Of a stretch of 64,000 bases of DNA, positions 50,631 to 61,693 are shown one piece after another; the first letter of the stretch is position 1; each line of letters opens with the position of its first letter. The notes beneath the pieces were generated by a model, which ran no database searches, was not told where the DNA came from, and saw only the letters and a program-made list of their open reading frames with translations. The position numbers and the translations under genes are program-made. The DNA comes from Setoptus koraiensis. Taxonomy: Eukaryota; Arthropoda. The DNA lies in NCBI GenBank assembly GCA_048013815.1, contig CM106586.1, forward strand, positions 12,028,001 through 12,092,000. Reading direction: 5' to 3'.

Positions 50631-53392
50631 CTGTAAACTGTAAACAGATTGAGACGCCATTCGCATTCATCGATGCATTGCTGATGGATGCACTTGTGTC
50701 TGGCTTCTCGTGATGGATTGGCGCCCGCTTGAAAAGAAATTGATTGAACGCGCACACCACTGAATGGGCCGCATCCGATAGCGGCACACCGTTCGCGAGG
50801 CCCATTTATTACAGTTATTGCGGGCCCCGTTGGCTCGAGTTCATTGAGCAATTGCAATTCCATTTGCATGCAACACCAGCACAATATGCCAATATTTGCT
50901 AATATTTTTGTTCCACTAGCACGAGCTACGTTTACGTGGGCAAAATTAAGTGGCAGCACGTAGAAGCCGCAAGTGCCCTATGCGTGGTGTTACGTTACGC
51001 ATCGCCAGCGAGCGGAAGCTTAGTTAGACGTCTGAATTGTTTAGGAGAGTTCGCAGGAGAAGCCATTAGCCTTGTGCGCAACAACAGTTGGCGGCCATTG
51101 GCTGCTAACAACTAAACAGCTAGCCCAGCCAAACAACTGAATGGATAGATATGAGCCGCACTGAAGTAGCACGGCGCTACTTGGGACCCGATGTAAAAAG
51201 GCGCCACGTTCTGATAGAACTCGCCTCCCTGTAGCCTTCTAAATGGTTCATCTATCATTTGAAAGGCGACATTTTGACAGCGACACGCTGAATATTGTGC
51301 GCGACCAACGTGTGCCCCCGCTTGTGGGCCCCACCGACGGCAGCCGAACAAAGCAAAACAAAGAGAGATAGAGAGAATGACAAAAAACTGCCTTTGTTTG
51401 ACAGTGCTGCCTTTATGTGCCCCAACCAACAACAACGACAACAACAAGCCCACAATGGGCCAAACCGGCCCCCAGTTTGGCCTAGTTGCGACACGGCCAG
51501 CGAGTGTGCGGCCCAGCGAGTTGGTGGCCGGCCGAGCCAACTTGACTGGCCCCCATCCCTTTGACCCGTTCCGCTGCGATCCGCTCACAAAGGCTCGCCC
51601 GTGAAGTTCGTGCGTGCGTTCGAAATCTCATTTGAATTAAAGGGGGAATCGGTGTAAAGGGTGCGCACTTGCAGTTGCTGCTTGATGCCAGTCTTGCCAG
51701 GAGGCGGCAGCGGCGTTGAGAGATAGAAAATAAATGAGATATAAATTGGCGCTTCTTTCGCCGGTGCGCCGCCTGTTTGCATTGGCCCCTTTGTGCCAAT
51801 TTGTGCCATCGCCGAAGCTGGCGGGCCCCATCGCGGGCCCGCTTGACTGGCTCGCTCTGCACTTGCAAGTTGGGCCGCACAAGTTGGGCCGCACAAGTTG
51901 TGCGCGCGTGCCCGCGTGTGTGTGTGTGTGTTTTGGTGCAGGCATCGGACGGGCCAGTCGGTGCGTGCAATGGGCGGTTGTTGTGGCTCGCCATTACCGC
52001 AGAGGCGCGCAGCCATAGCGGCGGCAGCAGCGGACTGACTTGTGAGTGTATGCGATGACAGAACAGAATAGAACAGAACAGAACGGAACGGAATAGAATA
52101 GAATGTCTTGGTGCAAGCACACTCATGCTCTATTTGACTAGGGTGCTTGCTTGTGTGTGTGCGCGCTCCAGATAACAGCGGACATCGGATTCGATTCTGG
52201 TGCCCCGCTCCATTCGATATTCATTTCCCCCGCCCCCCGTTATCGTCGACTGTCTACGTGTGCGTCTCGTTGCGATGCGAGCGAGCGAGTGAGTGTGTGC
52301 GTGCGTGTGTGTGTGTTTTGGTGCTACGTGCGTTTAGGCCTGCGTCGTCCTTCGCGCACACAACTCGCATTTTGTTCTCTCTATCATGGTCGGATGGTGA
52401 GACACACAGACACACGCACTAATATAGGCAGCATTATATGCGTTGTTGTTGTTACATTATTATTATTCGCTACTTGTGCGCGCGGCCCCCCTTCGGCCCC
52501 GCTGCCCGCGCTGAGGCTCGACCGCAGCGACTCGACTCGACGTGCACCCAGACGCAGCCGAATGCTGCTGCTGCAGCGCGCAGTGTGCGCGGTGCAGTGC
52601 ACAATTGGTGCGTGCTATTGGCGTCGAACAAACTGGCTGAGACCCGATCAGGTTGGTGTGCGTAACAAGCCGAGAGGCCCGACCGCGCTACCACAGCCAG
52701 CCCAGCGAATTGTTCGGCGTGTTATTTATCGGCGCTCTTCATTATTATTATCGAATCCACAAATCATGCTCCATTTATCCGTATAAATTGATGAATTTAT
52801 TTTGCATGCGACCAGCATTGTGTCACAATAGTTTTAAATCATAATCATATTTATTTATTTATTTTTACACGCACACACACAAACACACAAATTGTGTGAC
52901 ACAATCGCAATCATATGAGACGGTCACACTAAACATGGACACTGGCACGTAACCGTGTAACCATTTCAATATCAATTTGAGCCGTACTAGCATTTTATTA
53001 TTATTACCCCCAATATTATCATCGTTATTATGCTTTTGGTTAGATAAATTTTGATAGACACAGCATCGCGGAAACAATGATCTCGCCAAGAAGCGCACAC
53101 CTACCAGCTTTGGCCCTGTCTCATAACTAACAGAGAGCAGTGTGTAACTAGAGCAAAGAACCGGTACTATTCATTTAACAAGCCCACCAGCAACGTGAAC
53201 ACTCACATTTATTATACACACGCCAAATCAAGTCATTCACTCGATAGTCTCCTAGCTAGTCATAAAAATATAAATTTATTATCGTCATCATCATCATCAT
53301 TATTATTATTATTATTACTACTATTATTATTAATTTATCAAGATTTATTTAGATTTACAACGGTCATTAAATCGCGCACACTATTATAAATC

Positions 53393-56300
53393 ATGAGTGT
53401 CTCGTCAGGAAGTCAGCTAGGCACTCCTGTTAAGCAATCCAAACAGGGGGTTACATCCACCAAGTCGCTGCCACCGCTGGCCTCTGATTGCAAAAAATTA
53501 TTATTGGAACAACATCAACGTTTATGGTTGAAGCATCAACAGGATCTAGATCTTATTGATGACATCAAAAGTTATGTTAAATCACGTTTAAACATTGAAC
53601 GTGACTACTGTTCGGCGTTGCAAAAATTAGCTAAACAACATTCGGTTATTGTAGCTAAAAAATTTACAAATATTGACGCCGATAACAACAATGCCACAAT
53701 AAATCAACCAACAAACATAACTGGTGACAACACCAACAACAGCAATAGCGCCAATAATAGAGTAGATGCCAATAACAATAATAGGAATAACCTTGTTAAT
53801 AGTTGTAATTCTAATCAAAGTTCATCAAACTGTACAAACAATACCAATAGCAATAGGAAACAACAACTAATCAATACTACTACCAATGTTAACAACAACA
53901 ATATTAGTGATAGCGAAGCCGCAGATGATAGGCTTCAAAAGAGACTCGCAACTAATGGGGTTCTAGAACCAGAGCCATGCACCTTGTATAAGGTCTGGTG
54001 TGAGCACATCAATAGGCTCATGTCGACATCAAAATATAAATCTGAACAATTTGAATCTCTGCTAATAGTAGTTGAACGCCTGAAAGATATCAGGCAACAC
54101 AAGTCGGCTATTGGCAAAAAATGTCTAGATAATTACCTTAAACGAATCCATGAAGATCTAGTCACGGGATTGGCAGAGATTGAAAAATCTCGCAAATTAT
54201 ATTACGAAGATGAAAGTCAAGCAAAGAAGGCCAGAGAAAATGAAGAACGAATCAAAAAGAAAAAAAGTGGACTACTTACTAAATTCACAGATTTACAACT
54301 GAAAAAAGAGAAGACAATGGCTCAGAGAGAAGCTAATGATATACAATCAACACAAGCCAGAAATGATTATATAATGGCCCTTGCTGCTGGCAATGCTCAC
54401 CTGGAGCACTACTATCAACAAGATTTGCCGGACATCATGCAAACAATCGACGATGGCGTACTAGACCAATGCAAATATTTCATGGCCACCTTAAGTGAAT
54501 GCGACATAAATTCCCTTAAAGACGCGTTGACGGGTGCTCAGTATTGGTCCAAGATGATCAGTTTAAGTGGCTCCCATGTAACTAATAATATATTCTTAAA
54601 AAGTAAACAATCAGCTTGTCTTCAAGAGAACCCGAGAATACCATACGAACCTTGTAACAATGATCCCATTTGCAATATATCGTTGGAGCACAATGCTGAT
54701 TACGCACTCCAACATGAAATAGATAAATGGTTTACGTGGTTTAAAAAGGAGTGCCGCAATCTATCCCACCTAATTCATCATCTTGAAACTTGCCAAAGAG
54801 CAGTGGCTGAGGGAAAACGAAGTATAGAAATCAACGGTCAAACCACAGACGATTTAGAATCCAAAATAATTGACCTCAAACAACAGATCAGAAAAAGTGA
54901 GGCAGCCAAATTGAAAGCCCAAGCCAGATTAAAGGTTATCAAAGAGGGTGGTATGCAAATAGACGAATGGAGTACAGTAGAATTAGAAATTAAAGCTGAC
55001 ATGGCAAGAATACAAGAGTCTATTAATTCAAGGCGACGTGGTAGTGCTAGTGCCTTGGAGAATGAACAAGATTCTGGTCATGAGTTCAAGCAATCTAAGA
55101 CAAGCGCGAATCAAAAGAGAACAAAATTCAGCAATCAGACCACGGACTATACACATGACGAGAGCGCATCGCATGGTCGATTGAGCTCATCCAGAGGTGA
55201 TTCTGAAGATCATCATTCCAAAGAGGAGGCCCAAAAGAATCAGATTCTCCAAACTTCCACAAGTAGGCCTCATACCAGCATTGTAACTCAGCAATCTCAA
55301 CTATCAACCAGTAAAACAGATTATGCTGCTCTTGCTGACTCCGACCTAGCTTGGTCAGATTCATATGATGCGGCCTGGCAAACCCAGAAGCATAGTGATG
55401 GTGGCATGCACGATGACGAAAGCTCTGATAGGAATCATACGCGAGATGGAGATGTGGCTAATAATAAATATCAATTTTTAGGCACTGCAGCAGCAAACCA
55501 GCATTATCCCAACCAAAGCAACTCAATGACTGTTCAATCATCTAGTCCTCTATCTGCCATAGTTGACGGTGTCCAAACTTCAGCCAGTCCTTATCAGCAA
55601 TCGATTGACGCTTACAAAAGTGATTACGAATGCGACTATAATAGAAGTGGTAATGGTCCTCATGCTGATCAGAACAGCAGTACCTCCGGAAGTGCCGAGC
55701 CCTATCAACACCAGCAGCGTCTTCAGAATACGGATTGGGGCGTATCTGGTCACAACGAGGTAGATGTTGATGACTATGGCGAGTCGCAACACGAAGGTGA
55801 TGTCACACCAACACCAGTTGACGCGGCACAACTACTGGGCAAGCACGTCATAACCCTCTACCCGTTTGAGAAAGCCACTAATGGCGATCTGAAGTTTGAT
55901 GAAAATGAACTGCTAGTTGTCTTAGAAATCAATGATGCTAACTGGGTCAAAGCTCGTAACTTACGCACAGGCGAAGAAGGGTTTGTTCCGGTATCGTATG
56001 TTCAAATCCAGGAAACTCAATCCAAGGTTTCAGATTCTCTTGCAATGACCTCTACCTCAAGCAATGATAGTGGCACACTTCAAAGAAGTGTCCATAATAA
56101 ATTGACATATGATGGTTCTGACGCCAGCGCTTGGGATACCCAGGATCTTCAGCAACAATCAAACGTATTTGATGACGGTATTCTCTATGGTCGTGCGTTA
56201 TATGACTACACGCCAGAAGATGAGGCCCAAGAAGAAGATGGTTTACCTCATCTTAGTTTGGAGCAGGGTGATCTATTGAAAATAATTGATCAATCCTCAG

Positions 56301-57262
56301 ATGATGGTTGGTGGACAGTAGAACGAGAAAAAGATGGCGTCCGTGGTCATGTGCCTTCAATGCTGGTAGAAGAGATGTGTGAGGGCGATGAGGAAGACGA
56401 AGAGCTCGACAATGACGCTGAAGGCTCAGATAATGACGAATATGAGTCTATTGGTGCTATGCCCAGTTTCGAGGCACCCAAATTGGTCACTGATGATGTT
56501 TGTTCTCAAGAGACATCATCTCCAGCAAACAATGATGAAAAAATCAAGCCTCCTCCTGACTATTCACCACCAAAACCAAGCAGTTTAGCACCGACTGCTT
56601 TTGTTATCATTCAGCCCACTCCCGAAATAGAGTCGAGGCTCATAACTGATGATCCTAAGACAGTCACTCAAACTGTTGAAGTTGAACAGACTGAACCTAA
56701 ATCCAACACGGATGATGAAACTCCTTCCGTTTATCCCACTTCTTATTCTGTGGTAAATGAAAGTTTTATTTTAGAGGGCCCGACAAGACGTCCGCATCAT
56801 ATACCAGAAGAATTAACTCCTCACCATGATACACCAACAATACTCGAAGAGCCCTACGACAGCATAACAGAGCAAAATGAATCCAGACTTCAAGATGATG
56901 ATATAAAAGCTGCTAATTATGAGCCTCTATCTGAAGTAGACAGTCTGCCAGAGATGCCGGCACCACCCTCTCTCGTGGTGGATAGTTTTGAAGACGATCT
57001 AGCTTACGACAATGAAGATGAACTTCCAGCGCCAAACTTTGAAGATCCTGTCGACACCTCAGTTGACTCCAAGTCTCCGCCACAGCCCTCAACATCAACG
57101 AAGCCCCAAACTTCCAATCCGATCCCTTCAGCTGGAAACAAGGCAGTAACAGATCAAGGTGGTAAAATGAATCAGATACTCATTGATCGAGCAAATTCAT
57201 TCAGCGAGCAGATCACACGCGAAGCCATCCAAATGGCAACTGGAAAGACGGAGTTCGGTTAG
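53393..57262 (+). CDS. nwk: Nervous wreck / FCHSD F-BAR and double-SH3 protein
   Basis: A 1289-residue protein in one exon. An F-BAR domain occupies about residues 30-420 with characteristic LLEQHQ, SRKLYYEDE and RNDYIMALAAGNAHLEHYY. It is interrupted after LQKLAKQHSV by about 90 residues very rich in asparagine, a disordered loop within the fold. A coiled coil lies at about 440-530. The first SH3 spans about 815-875 (ALYPF-type start and GEEGFVPVSYV) and the second about 931-1000 (ALYDYTPED, DDGWWTVE, HVPSMLVEEM). A long acidic and proline-rich C-terminal tail follows. Role: curves membranes and couples endosomes to WASp/Arp2/3 actin assembly; at synapses it limits BMP-driven growth. The start is the first ATG. 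Confidence 0.94.
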   Translation: MSVSSGSQLGTPVKQSKQGVTSTKSLPPLASDCKKLLLEQHQRLWLKHQQDLDLIDDIKSYVKSRLNIERDYCSALQKLAKQHSVIVAKKFTNIDADNNNATINQPTNITGDNTNNSNSANNRVDANNNNRNNLVNSCNSNQSSSNCTNNTNSNRKQQLINTTTNVNNNNISDSEAADDRLQKRLATNGVLEPEPCTLYKVWCEHINRLMSTSKYKSEQFESLLIVVERLKDIRQHKSAIGKKCLDNYLKRIHEDLVTGLAEIEKSRKLYYEDESQAKKARENEERIKKKKSGLLTKFTDLQLKKEKTMAQREANDIQSTQARNDYIMALAAGNAHLEHYYQQDLPDIMQTIDDGVLDQCKYFMATLSECDINSLKDALTGAQYWSKMISLSGSHVTNNIFLKSKQSACLQENPRIPYEPCNNDPICNISLEHNADYALQHEIDKWFTWFKKECRNLSHLIHHLETCQRAVAEGKRSIEINGQTTDDLESKIIDLKQQIRKSEAAKLKAQARLKVIKEGGMQIDEWSTVELEIKADMARIQESINSRRRGSASALENEQDSGHEFKQSKTSANQKRTKFSNQTTDYTHDESASHGRLSSSRGDSEDHHSKEEAQKNQILQTSTSRPHTSIVTQQSQLSTSKTDYAALADSDLAWSDSYDAAWQTQKHSDGGMHDDESSDRNHTRDGDVANNKYQFLGTAAANQHYPNQSNSMTVQSSSPLSAIVDGVQTSASPYQQSIDAYKSDYECDYNRSGNGPHADQNSSTSGSAEPYQHQQRLQNTDWGVSGHNEVDVDDYGESQHEGDVTPTPVDAAQLLGKHVITLYPFEKATNGDLKFDENELLVVLEINDANWVKARNLRTGEEGFVPVSYVQIQETQSKVSDSLAMTSTSSNDSGTLQRSVHNKLTYDGSDASAWDTQDLQQQSNVFDDGILYGRALYDYTPEDEAQEEDGLPHLSLEQGDLLKIIDQSSDDGWWTVEREKDGVRGHVPSMLVEEMCEGDEEDEELDNDAEGSDNDEYESIGAMPSFEAPKLVTDDVCSQETSSPANNDEKIKPPPDYSPPKPSSLAPTAFVIIQPTPEIESRLITDDPKTVTQTVEVEQTEPKSNTDDETPSVYPTSYSVVNESFILEGPTRRPHHIPEELTPHHDTPTILEEPYDSITEQNESRLQDDDIKAANYEPLSEVDSLPEMPAPPSLVVDSFEDDLAYDNEDELPAPNFEDPVDTSVDSKSPPQPSTSTKPQTSNPIPSAGNKAVTDQGGKMNQILIDRANSFSEQITREAIQMATGKTEFG

Positions 57263-57826
57263 ATTGGAAAATCAAGTTTTGATCTGCTGTTTCAAATTAG
57301 ACAATTTATTCTATTTACTTCTTCGAACATATTTGAATGTCGATCCAATTGTTTGCGTTATGTTTTGATCTAATTTTTAGTAATAAATTAATTAAAGAAG
57401 CCTAGAAGATTTACTCTATGTTCATCTCTCCGCTACAAGCAGTAACTTACAACTTGCTAGTGTTTTTTTGATTGTTGTCTAAAAGTGTGTCTTCGTTAGT
57501 TCCAGGGAATTGGTTTTGCTGGCTTTAGTTATGAACAGGTAGTTGGCTCTATGTACTTGGATACGGACAGAGAGTGGTTGAGTATGATTTTTGACAAAAG
57601 TTAAAGTGAAGGACAAAACAAAGCTCTCTAATCTATATGTGCGTACCTCTATAATAATCTCTGCATGGTGGCTCACAAGACATCGATGTTATCAAATGAT
57701 GGCTCGCCAACGATATCGTCCCATGACGCAAGGTTGTGTGCCTGATTTCAAATAAAAACAGAAAACCAGATTATCTGATGATAGTATTTGTTCTAGAGTG
57801 CTTCAGTGCTAGGACTCAAAATAACC
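57263..57826. other. Spacer between Nwk and the LDLa/MAM gene
   Basis: AT-rich. It contains the Nwk 3' UTR and the upstream region of the next gene. An acceptor-like CTTCAG at 57801-57806 suggests a 5' UTR intron for that gene. On the minus strand, 57673-57741 looks like an orphan terminal exon, listed separately. Confidence 0.45.
57673..57741 (-). other. Possible orphan 3'-terminal coding exon
   Basis: On the minus strand a pyrimidine-rich tract and AAATCAG acceptor precede 22 open codons (AHNLASWDDIVGEPSFDNI then DVL) and a TGA. The acidic/tryptophan composition looks protein-like and is not low-complexity. No upstream exon is visible; it would have to lie inside or beyond the plus-strand gene that follows. 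It may equally be chance. Confidence 0.22.
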
Positions 57827-60800
57827 ATGATATTCGAGAAGGTTTTGTCGACCTCGGCACTAGTTGCCATGTGTTTGTTTTACCAGGCCTATTGCATTTC
57901 AGATGACTTTCAGCCACATACTGGTTTCAGATTTGAGCGTGCAGCAACAACGAAAGAATTAAATGGATCTCCAACAGGGGGCTCGCATAACCATGAGGCA
58001 AAATGTGCCCCAGACGAATTCTATTGCAAAAGTGATAATTTATGTATAGCAACCGAGTATGTTTGCGATTTCACTGCCCAATGTTCTGACGGTAGTGACG
58101 AGGCCGAATGTACCAAAGATGATTGCAATTTCGAGCTAGATTTGTGTCGGTGGAAAGTTGAAGGAAAATCAGAAGATTTCACCTGGAAAAGATATTCTTA
58201 TCGATTGCACCAAGATTTTTCGAACACAACAACCGACTCCAAGATTAGTATTGACCAATTGCCCAGAACTGATCACGACAACATCGCCAAAGGTTGGTTC
58301 GTGGCCACTGAATCATCGGCCACGAATGCGCCAGTGGGCGCTCAATTGACCTCTATGCTGACGACGACACCGTTTGGCCGGACATCAACAAAGTGCGCCA
58401 TGCGATTTTGGTTTTATTGTAGCCAAATGGATAATTGTAATCTCTGGCTGAGTGTCGTTGGTCAGTACTCGTCGCATCTTGTTTGGACTCCCAACCAGAG
58501 CTACACGACACTGAATTCGTCTAGACGATGGCGTTCGGCGCATGTATTCTTAGGAGAGCTTAAAAAGGGCTCTAAATTGGCGTTTATTTCCAGTTTGGAC
58601 CCCATCAGCGAAGGTAGCGACTCAATAATTGCACTAGATGAGATATTGTTTCAAGACTGCGCTTGGCCTCTGACAAAAAAGAGTGTCCAGTGCGACACAC
58701 ACAGCCAGTTCTGGTGCGCTAGTGGCCATTGCATCGACCAAAGTCTTGTGTGCAATTTTGTCGACGATTGCATGAATCCGGCGTCTCTCCATCACGAGGC
58801 CACTCATTTCGACGACGAGGATAACCCAGATTGTTTGGAGATGTTAGGCCGCGAAGACTTTGAATCGGCCCAAGCCGTGCAGATACTGCACACAGCAGCC
58901 GAGCGAGACGGCAACCAGTACATCGATCTGGAATTGACTGCCATTGAATCAATGAGTTACTCGCTTTTTGCTAACGAGACAGTGAGACGATTTTGGAAGA
59001 TACACAATTACCTAGATTGGGCAATCTATCAGAATGTAAATGGAGACAGATTGAGGCCGAGCAAAGATCACACACACAACTCGGGCAGGGGCCATTATTT
59101 GAGTGTTAAATTTGAGAACGTTAATGTGAATGACGGAGGCCACAAGGAGATGCTAGTGTCACCGTGGCTATCGAGTGATATGACGTCGTATATGGACCAA
59201 GAGTGTCGCCTAAAACTGTTCTATAACATACTGAGCGATGCAAGGGATGATCAATTGGATAAATTAAATGCATTTGTGCAAGTGGAACACGTGGCAATGT
59301 TTAAAGATGGCCACACTGCCAGACATTTCTATGGCGAGTTCAGAATTCAAGATTCAGGCAACGATTATTGGTTTCCGGTGAACGTGAGATTGGAACCGGG
59401 CGACAGTGAGCGCTTCTATGTACTTATTACGATGGTAAGTGAATTGAAGAATGTCGTACGAGAAGAATTGTGGCACAGCGATGGTATTTGGTATAATGGG
59501 GGCGATTATTTCAATGGGGTCATCGATTACGACGGCGGAGAAGATCCAGACGACGCCACCGACGACGATAGCGACGCGAAAGAATCGGGAGGCAACAGAC
59601 GCAAAACGGTCTCTACCACTATAAATGTAGATGATATTTCGACGCATCTTGGGTGTCGTCTGAGCAAAGAGCAGCCACCGTACAGAACAGACGACATTAG
59701 TTGCACTGAGATGGGTAAACTGGCGTGCCGATCGGCCAAGCGATGCTACTCTGAGCAGGATATTTGTGATTTTATCAATCAATGCGGCGACAACACCGAC
59801 GAAATGCACTGTCCGGCCGAGTGTAGTTTCGGAAATAATCTCACTGCCTCAAGTGATCCGTGGTGCGGCTGGCGATCCCAAATAGAGCTGCCTCGTTACG
59901 AACATTCGTGGAGAGCGACGGCGAGCTTTATTTTGACCGAAGATACTAGCGGGGGACACCACCTGAGCACTTGTCCAGCCAGAGTCAATGGAACAAACAA
60001 AGGACGAACGACAAAAATAGACGGTTGGTCCAGCACGGGCGACATGGCTGTGCTAGTGTCGCCAGTTTTTCAATATTCGGGCCCACAATGCAAACTCAAT
60101 CTACACTACAAGAATCTAGGCGAAATATTTCCAATGATACACGTACATTTGCGTACAGCTTCGACAAATACAGCAATCTATAGATCGGCCGACGATAAAA
60201 ACATTAGTGGTAGTGGCGGTGTTCTGGTTGCGCCAATCGGCATGCAACTGGGAAAATTTCAGCTCTTACTCGAGGTGCATCATGGACCGGGCACCGGAAG
60301 TGTTGATGTTGCGCTAAGTAAATTTGAATTTGTTTCATGCGCATTCAATGAGAAACATTGTGATGATCATGAATTTAATTGTGATGAAAAAAAGTGTTTA
60401 GATAAAATTGAATATTGTGATGGAAAAATTGATTGTGAGGACAAAATGGACGAACTCAAGTGTGTGCCCTCTTTGGGCGATTGTGACTTCAACAACAAAG
60501 CTCTCTGTTCTTGGTGGTTCACTAGCGAAAATCTGCACGACGATCACTATGGCAATGTTAGCAAGAGCGAGGGCGAATCAAAGCTTTCGGACTCCTCTGG
60601 CGATAGTGTTGGACTGGTTCGGCTAACGTGGCAACACTACGACAAGTCTTGGTCTAGCTCATCCACCGGACCCCAGATGATGTTTGATTTTGTGAACAAC
60701 AGGCTGACTGAAACAACAGACTATTATCTGGCGCTAGAGTGTGATAGAAAAGACCCAGCGAATGCAAATTCTTTTGCATTTCTAAATACAAAAGCACACT

Positions 60801-61693
60801 TAATATCGGAGAAATTTCGGGCCAACACGGCGCCACAGTCTGGCCAGCAAAAACAAGTTGATGCCTACTGCGAGATGTCATTTGCCTATGTTATGTTTGG
60901 AGATGACGAGCCTTCGCTTAGAGTATTTGCCGTTATCGATGACAAGACCAATCGTGAGGCAGTGAGACAACACGAAGAGATATACCTTTTGGAATTGATA
61001 GGCAACAAGGGTTTCATGTGGCAATGGGCTCGTGTTAGAATCAGCATCAATCTAGATTATAGATTGGTGTTCGAGGGACGATGCGACTTAGGACCGAATA
61101 GTGTAATAGCAATAGATCAGGTGCATTTCACAAAAGAATGCACCGGACAACATCAACAACTAAACAAAAATCACTCAATCACAACTGCAATCTGCAATCC
61201 TTTAGATCAGTTTCAATGTGTCACAAGTGGACAGTGCATCAAATTGAGGTTTGTTTGTGACGGTTTTATAGATTGTGTGCCTGACGGAAGTGACGAAGTT
61301 GGTTGTAGCAAGATGATGGATGACTCTACAGAAAACAAAAACCATGTCGACGGTGCCGACAAGTCATCTGCTAATGAGGCTGAGTCTCTTGACAGCGATG
61401 GCCTATTAAATCAGACACCAAATTCAGCATCTTGGTTGCTGATAACAATAGCAATCGTTGCCTTGGTAATTGTCGTTGCTCTGTTGAAGCACGTAATAAT
61501 AAAATCAAAAAATAATGGACACGCGCAACATACTAGATCAGATAATGATTCTAGAATATACATGGACAACGAGACCGAGAACAATGAGACCGCAGCCGGT
61601 ATCATATTGAATGATATGCCCCCCCCCCCCACCTCCCCCAAGATAATGAGCAGGATAATCCTGAGTTACGGCCGGAACATTACAAGGAGGTAA
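57827..61693 (+). CDS. LDLa/MAM multidomain type I membrane protein
   Basis: About 1288 residues. I choose the ATG at 57827 because the open frame before it starts without ATG and an acceptor-like CTTCAG lies just upstream. A signal peptide ends near CLFYQAYC. Five LDL-receptor class A modules alternate with MAM-like domains: LDLa at about 58-95, 285-335 (degenerate, with an insert), 625-662, 843-880 and 1120-1162, the last two with complete acidic calcium-site patterns (for example DGSDEVGC). MAM-like segments follow the first four. A transmembrane helix at about 1202-1222 and a tail of about 65 residues with a proline run encoded by a C tract complete it. It resembles MALRD1-type receptors. 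The ligand is unknown. The stop codon lies inside a strong splice-donor match (AAGGAG/GTAAGG), so the tail may be longer. Confidence 0.88.
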   Translation: MIFEKVLSTSALVAMCLFYQAYCISDDFQPHTGFRFERAATTKELNGSPTGGSHNHEAKCAPDEFYCKSDNLCIATEYVCDFTAQCSDGSDEAECTKDDCNFELDLCRWKVEGKSEDFTWKRYSYRLHQDFSNTTTDSKISIDQLPRTDHDNIAKGWFVATESSATNAPVGAQLTSMLTTTPFGRTSTKCAMRFWFYCSQMDNCNLWLSVVGQYSSHLVWTPNQSYTTLNSSRRWRSAHVFLGELKKGSKLAFISSLDPISEGSDSIIALDEILFQDCAWPLTKKSVQCDTHSQFWCASGHCIDQSLVCNFVDDCMNPASLHHEATHFDDEDNPDCLEMLGREDFESAQAVQILHTAAERDGNQYIDLELTAIESMSYSLFANETVRRFWKIHNYLDWAIYQNVNGDRLRPSKDHTHNSGRGHYLSVKFENVNVNDGGHKEMLVSPWLSSDMTSYMDQECRLKLFYNILSDARDDQLDKLNAFVQVEHVAMFKDGHTARHFYGEFRIQDSGNDYWFPVNVRLEPGDSERFYVLITMVSELKNVVREELWHSDGIWYNGGDYFNGVIDYDGGEDPDDATDDDSDAKESGGNRRKTVSTTINVDDISTHLGCRLSKEQPPYRTDDISCTEMGKLACRSAKRCYSEQDICDFINQCGDNTDEMHCPAECSFGNNLTASSDPWCGWRSQIELPRYEHSWRATASFILTEDTSGGHHLSTCPARVNGTNKGRTTKIDGWSSTGDMAVLVSPVFQYSGPQCKLNLHYKNLGEIFPMIHVHLRTASTNTAIYRSADDKNISGSGGVLVAPIGMQLGKFQLLLEVHHGPGTGSVDVALSKFEFVSCAFNEKHCDDHEFNCDEKKCLDKIEYCDGKIDCEDKMDELKCVPSLGDCDFNNKALCSWWFTSENLHDDHYGNVSKSEGESKLSDSSGDSVGLVRLTWQHYDKSWSSSSTGPQMMFDFVNNRLTETTDYYLALECDRKDPANANSFAFLNTKAHLISEKFRANTAPQSGQQKQVDAYCEMSFAYVMFGDDEPSLRVFAVIDDKTNREAVRQHEEIYLLELIGNKGFMWQWARVRISINLDYRLVFEGRCDLGPNSVIAIDQVHFTKECTGQHQQLNKNHSITTAICNPLDQFQCVTSGQCIKLRFVCDGFIDCVPDGSDEVGCSKMMDDSTENKNHVDGADKSSANEAESLDSDGLLNQTPNSASWLLITIAIVALVIVVALLKHVIIKSKNNGHAQHTRSDNDSRIYMDNETENNETAAGIILNDMPPPPTSPKIMSRIILSYGRNITRR

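Larger units (their letters stand above)
47863..53392. other. GC-rich to AT-rich intergenic region upstream of Nwk/FCHSD
   Basis: About 5.5 kb without a supported gene. 47.9-49.1 kb is very GC-rich, giving long overlapping ORFs in several frames, a composition artefact. It should hold the upstream region of the AIG1-like gene and, at the other end, of Nwk/FCHSD. Visible items are TTATGTAA twice at 49299-49316, GTTACGTAAC at 49782-49791, a TGT tract near 49678-49702, 20-bp repeats at 50571-50630 and an octamer-like ATTTGCAT near 50851. AGAAC/GGAAT pentamer repeats lie at about 52062-52105, and ATT triplets near 53279-53330. Confidence 0.4.

Noticed and set aside
51112-51588. 158-codon minus-strand ORF with a hydrophobic segment
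   Set aside because: The hydrophobic stretch is short and the rest resembles translated GC-rich repeats. No recognised family and no splice support.
53195-53389. 64-codon ORF just before the Nwk start
   Set aside because: Low-complexity S/L translation of an ATC/ATT triplet repeat, in the Nwk 5' UTR region.
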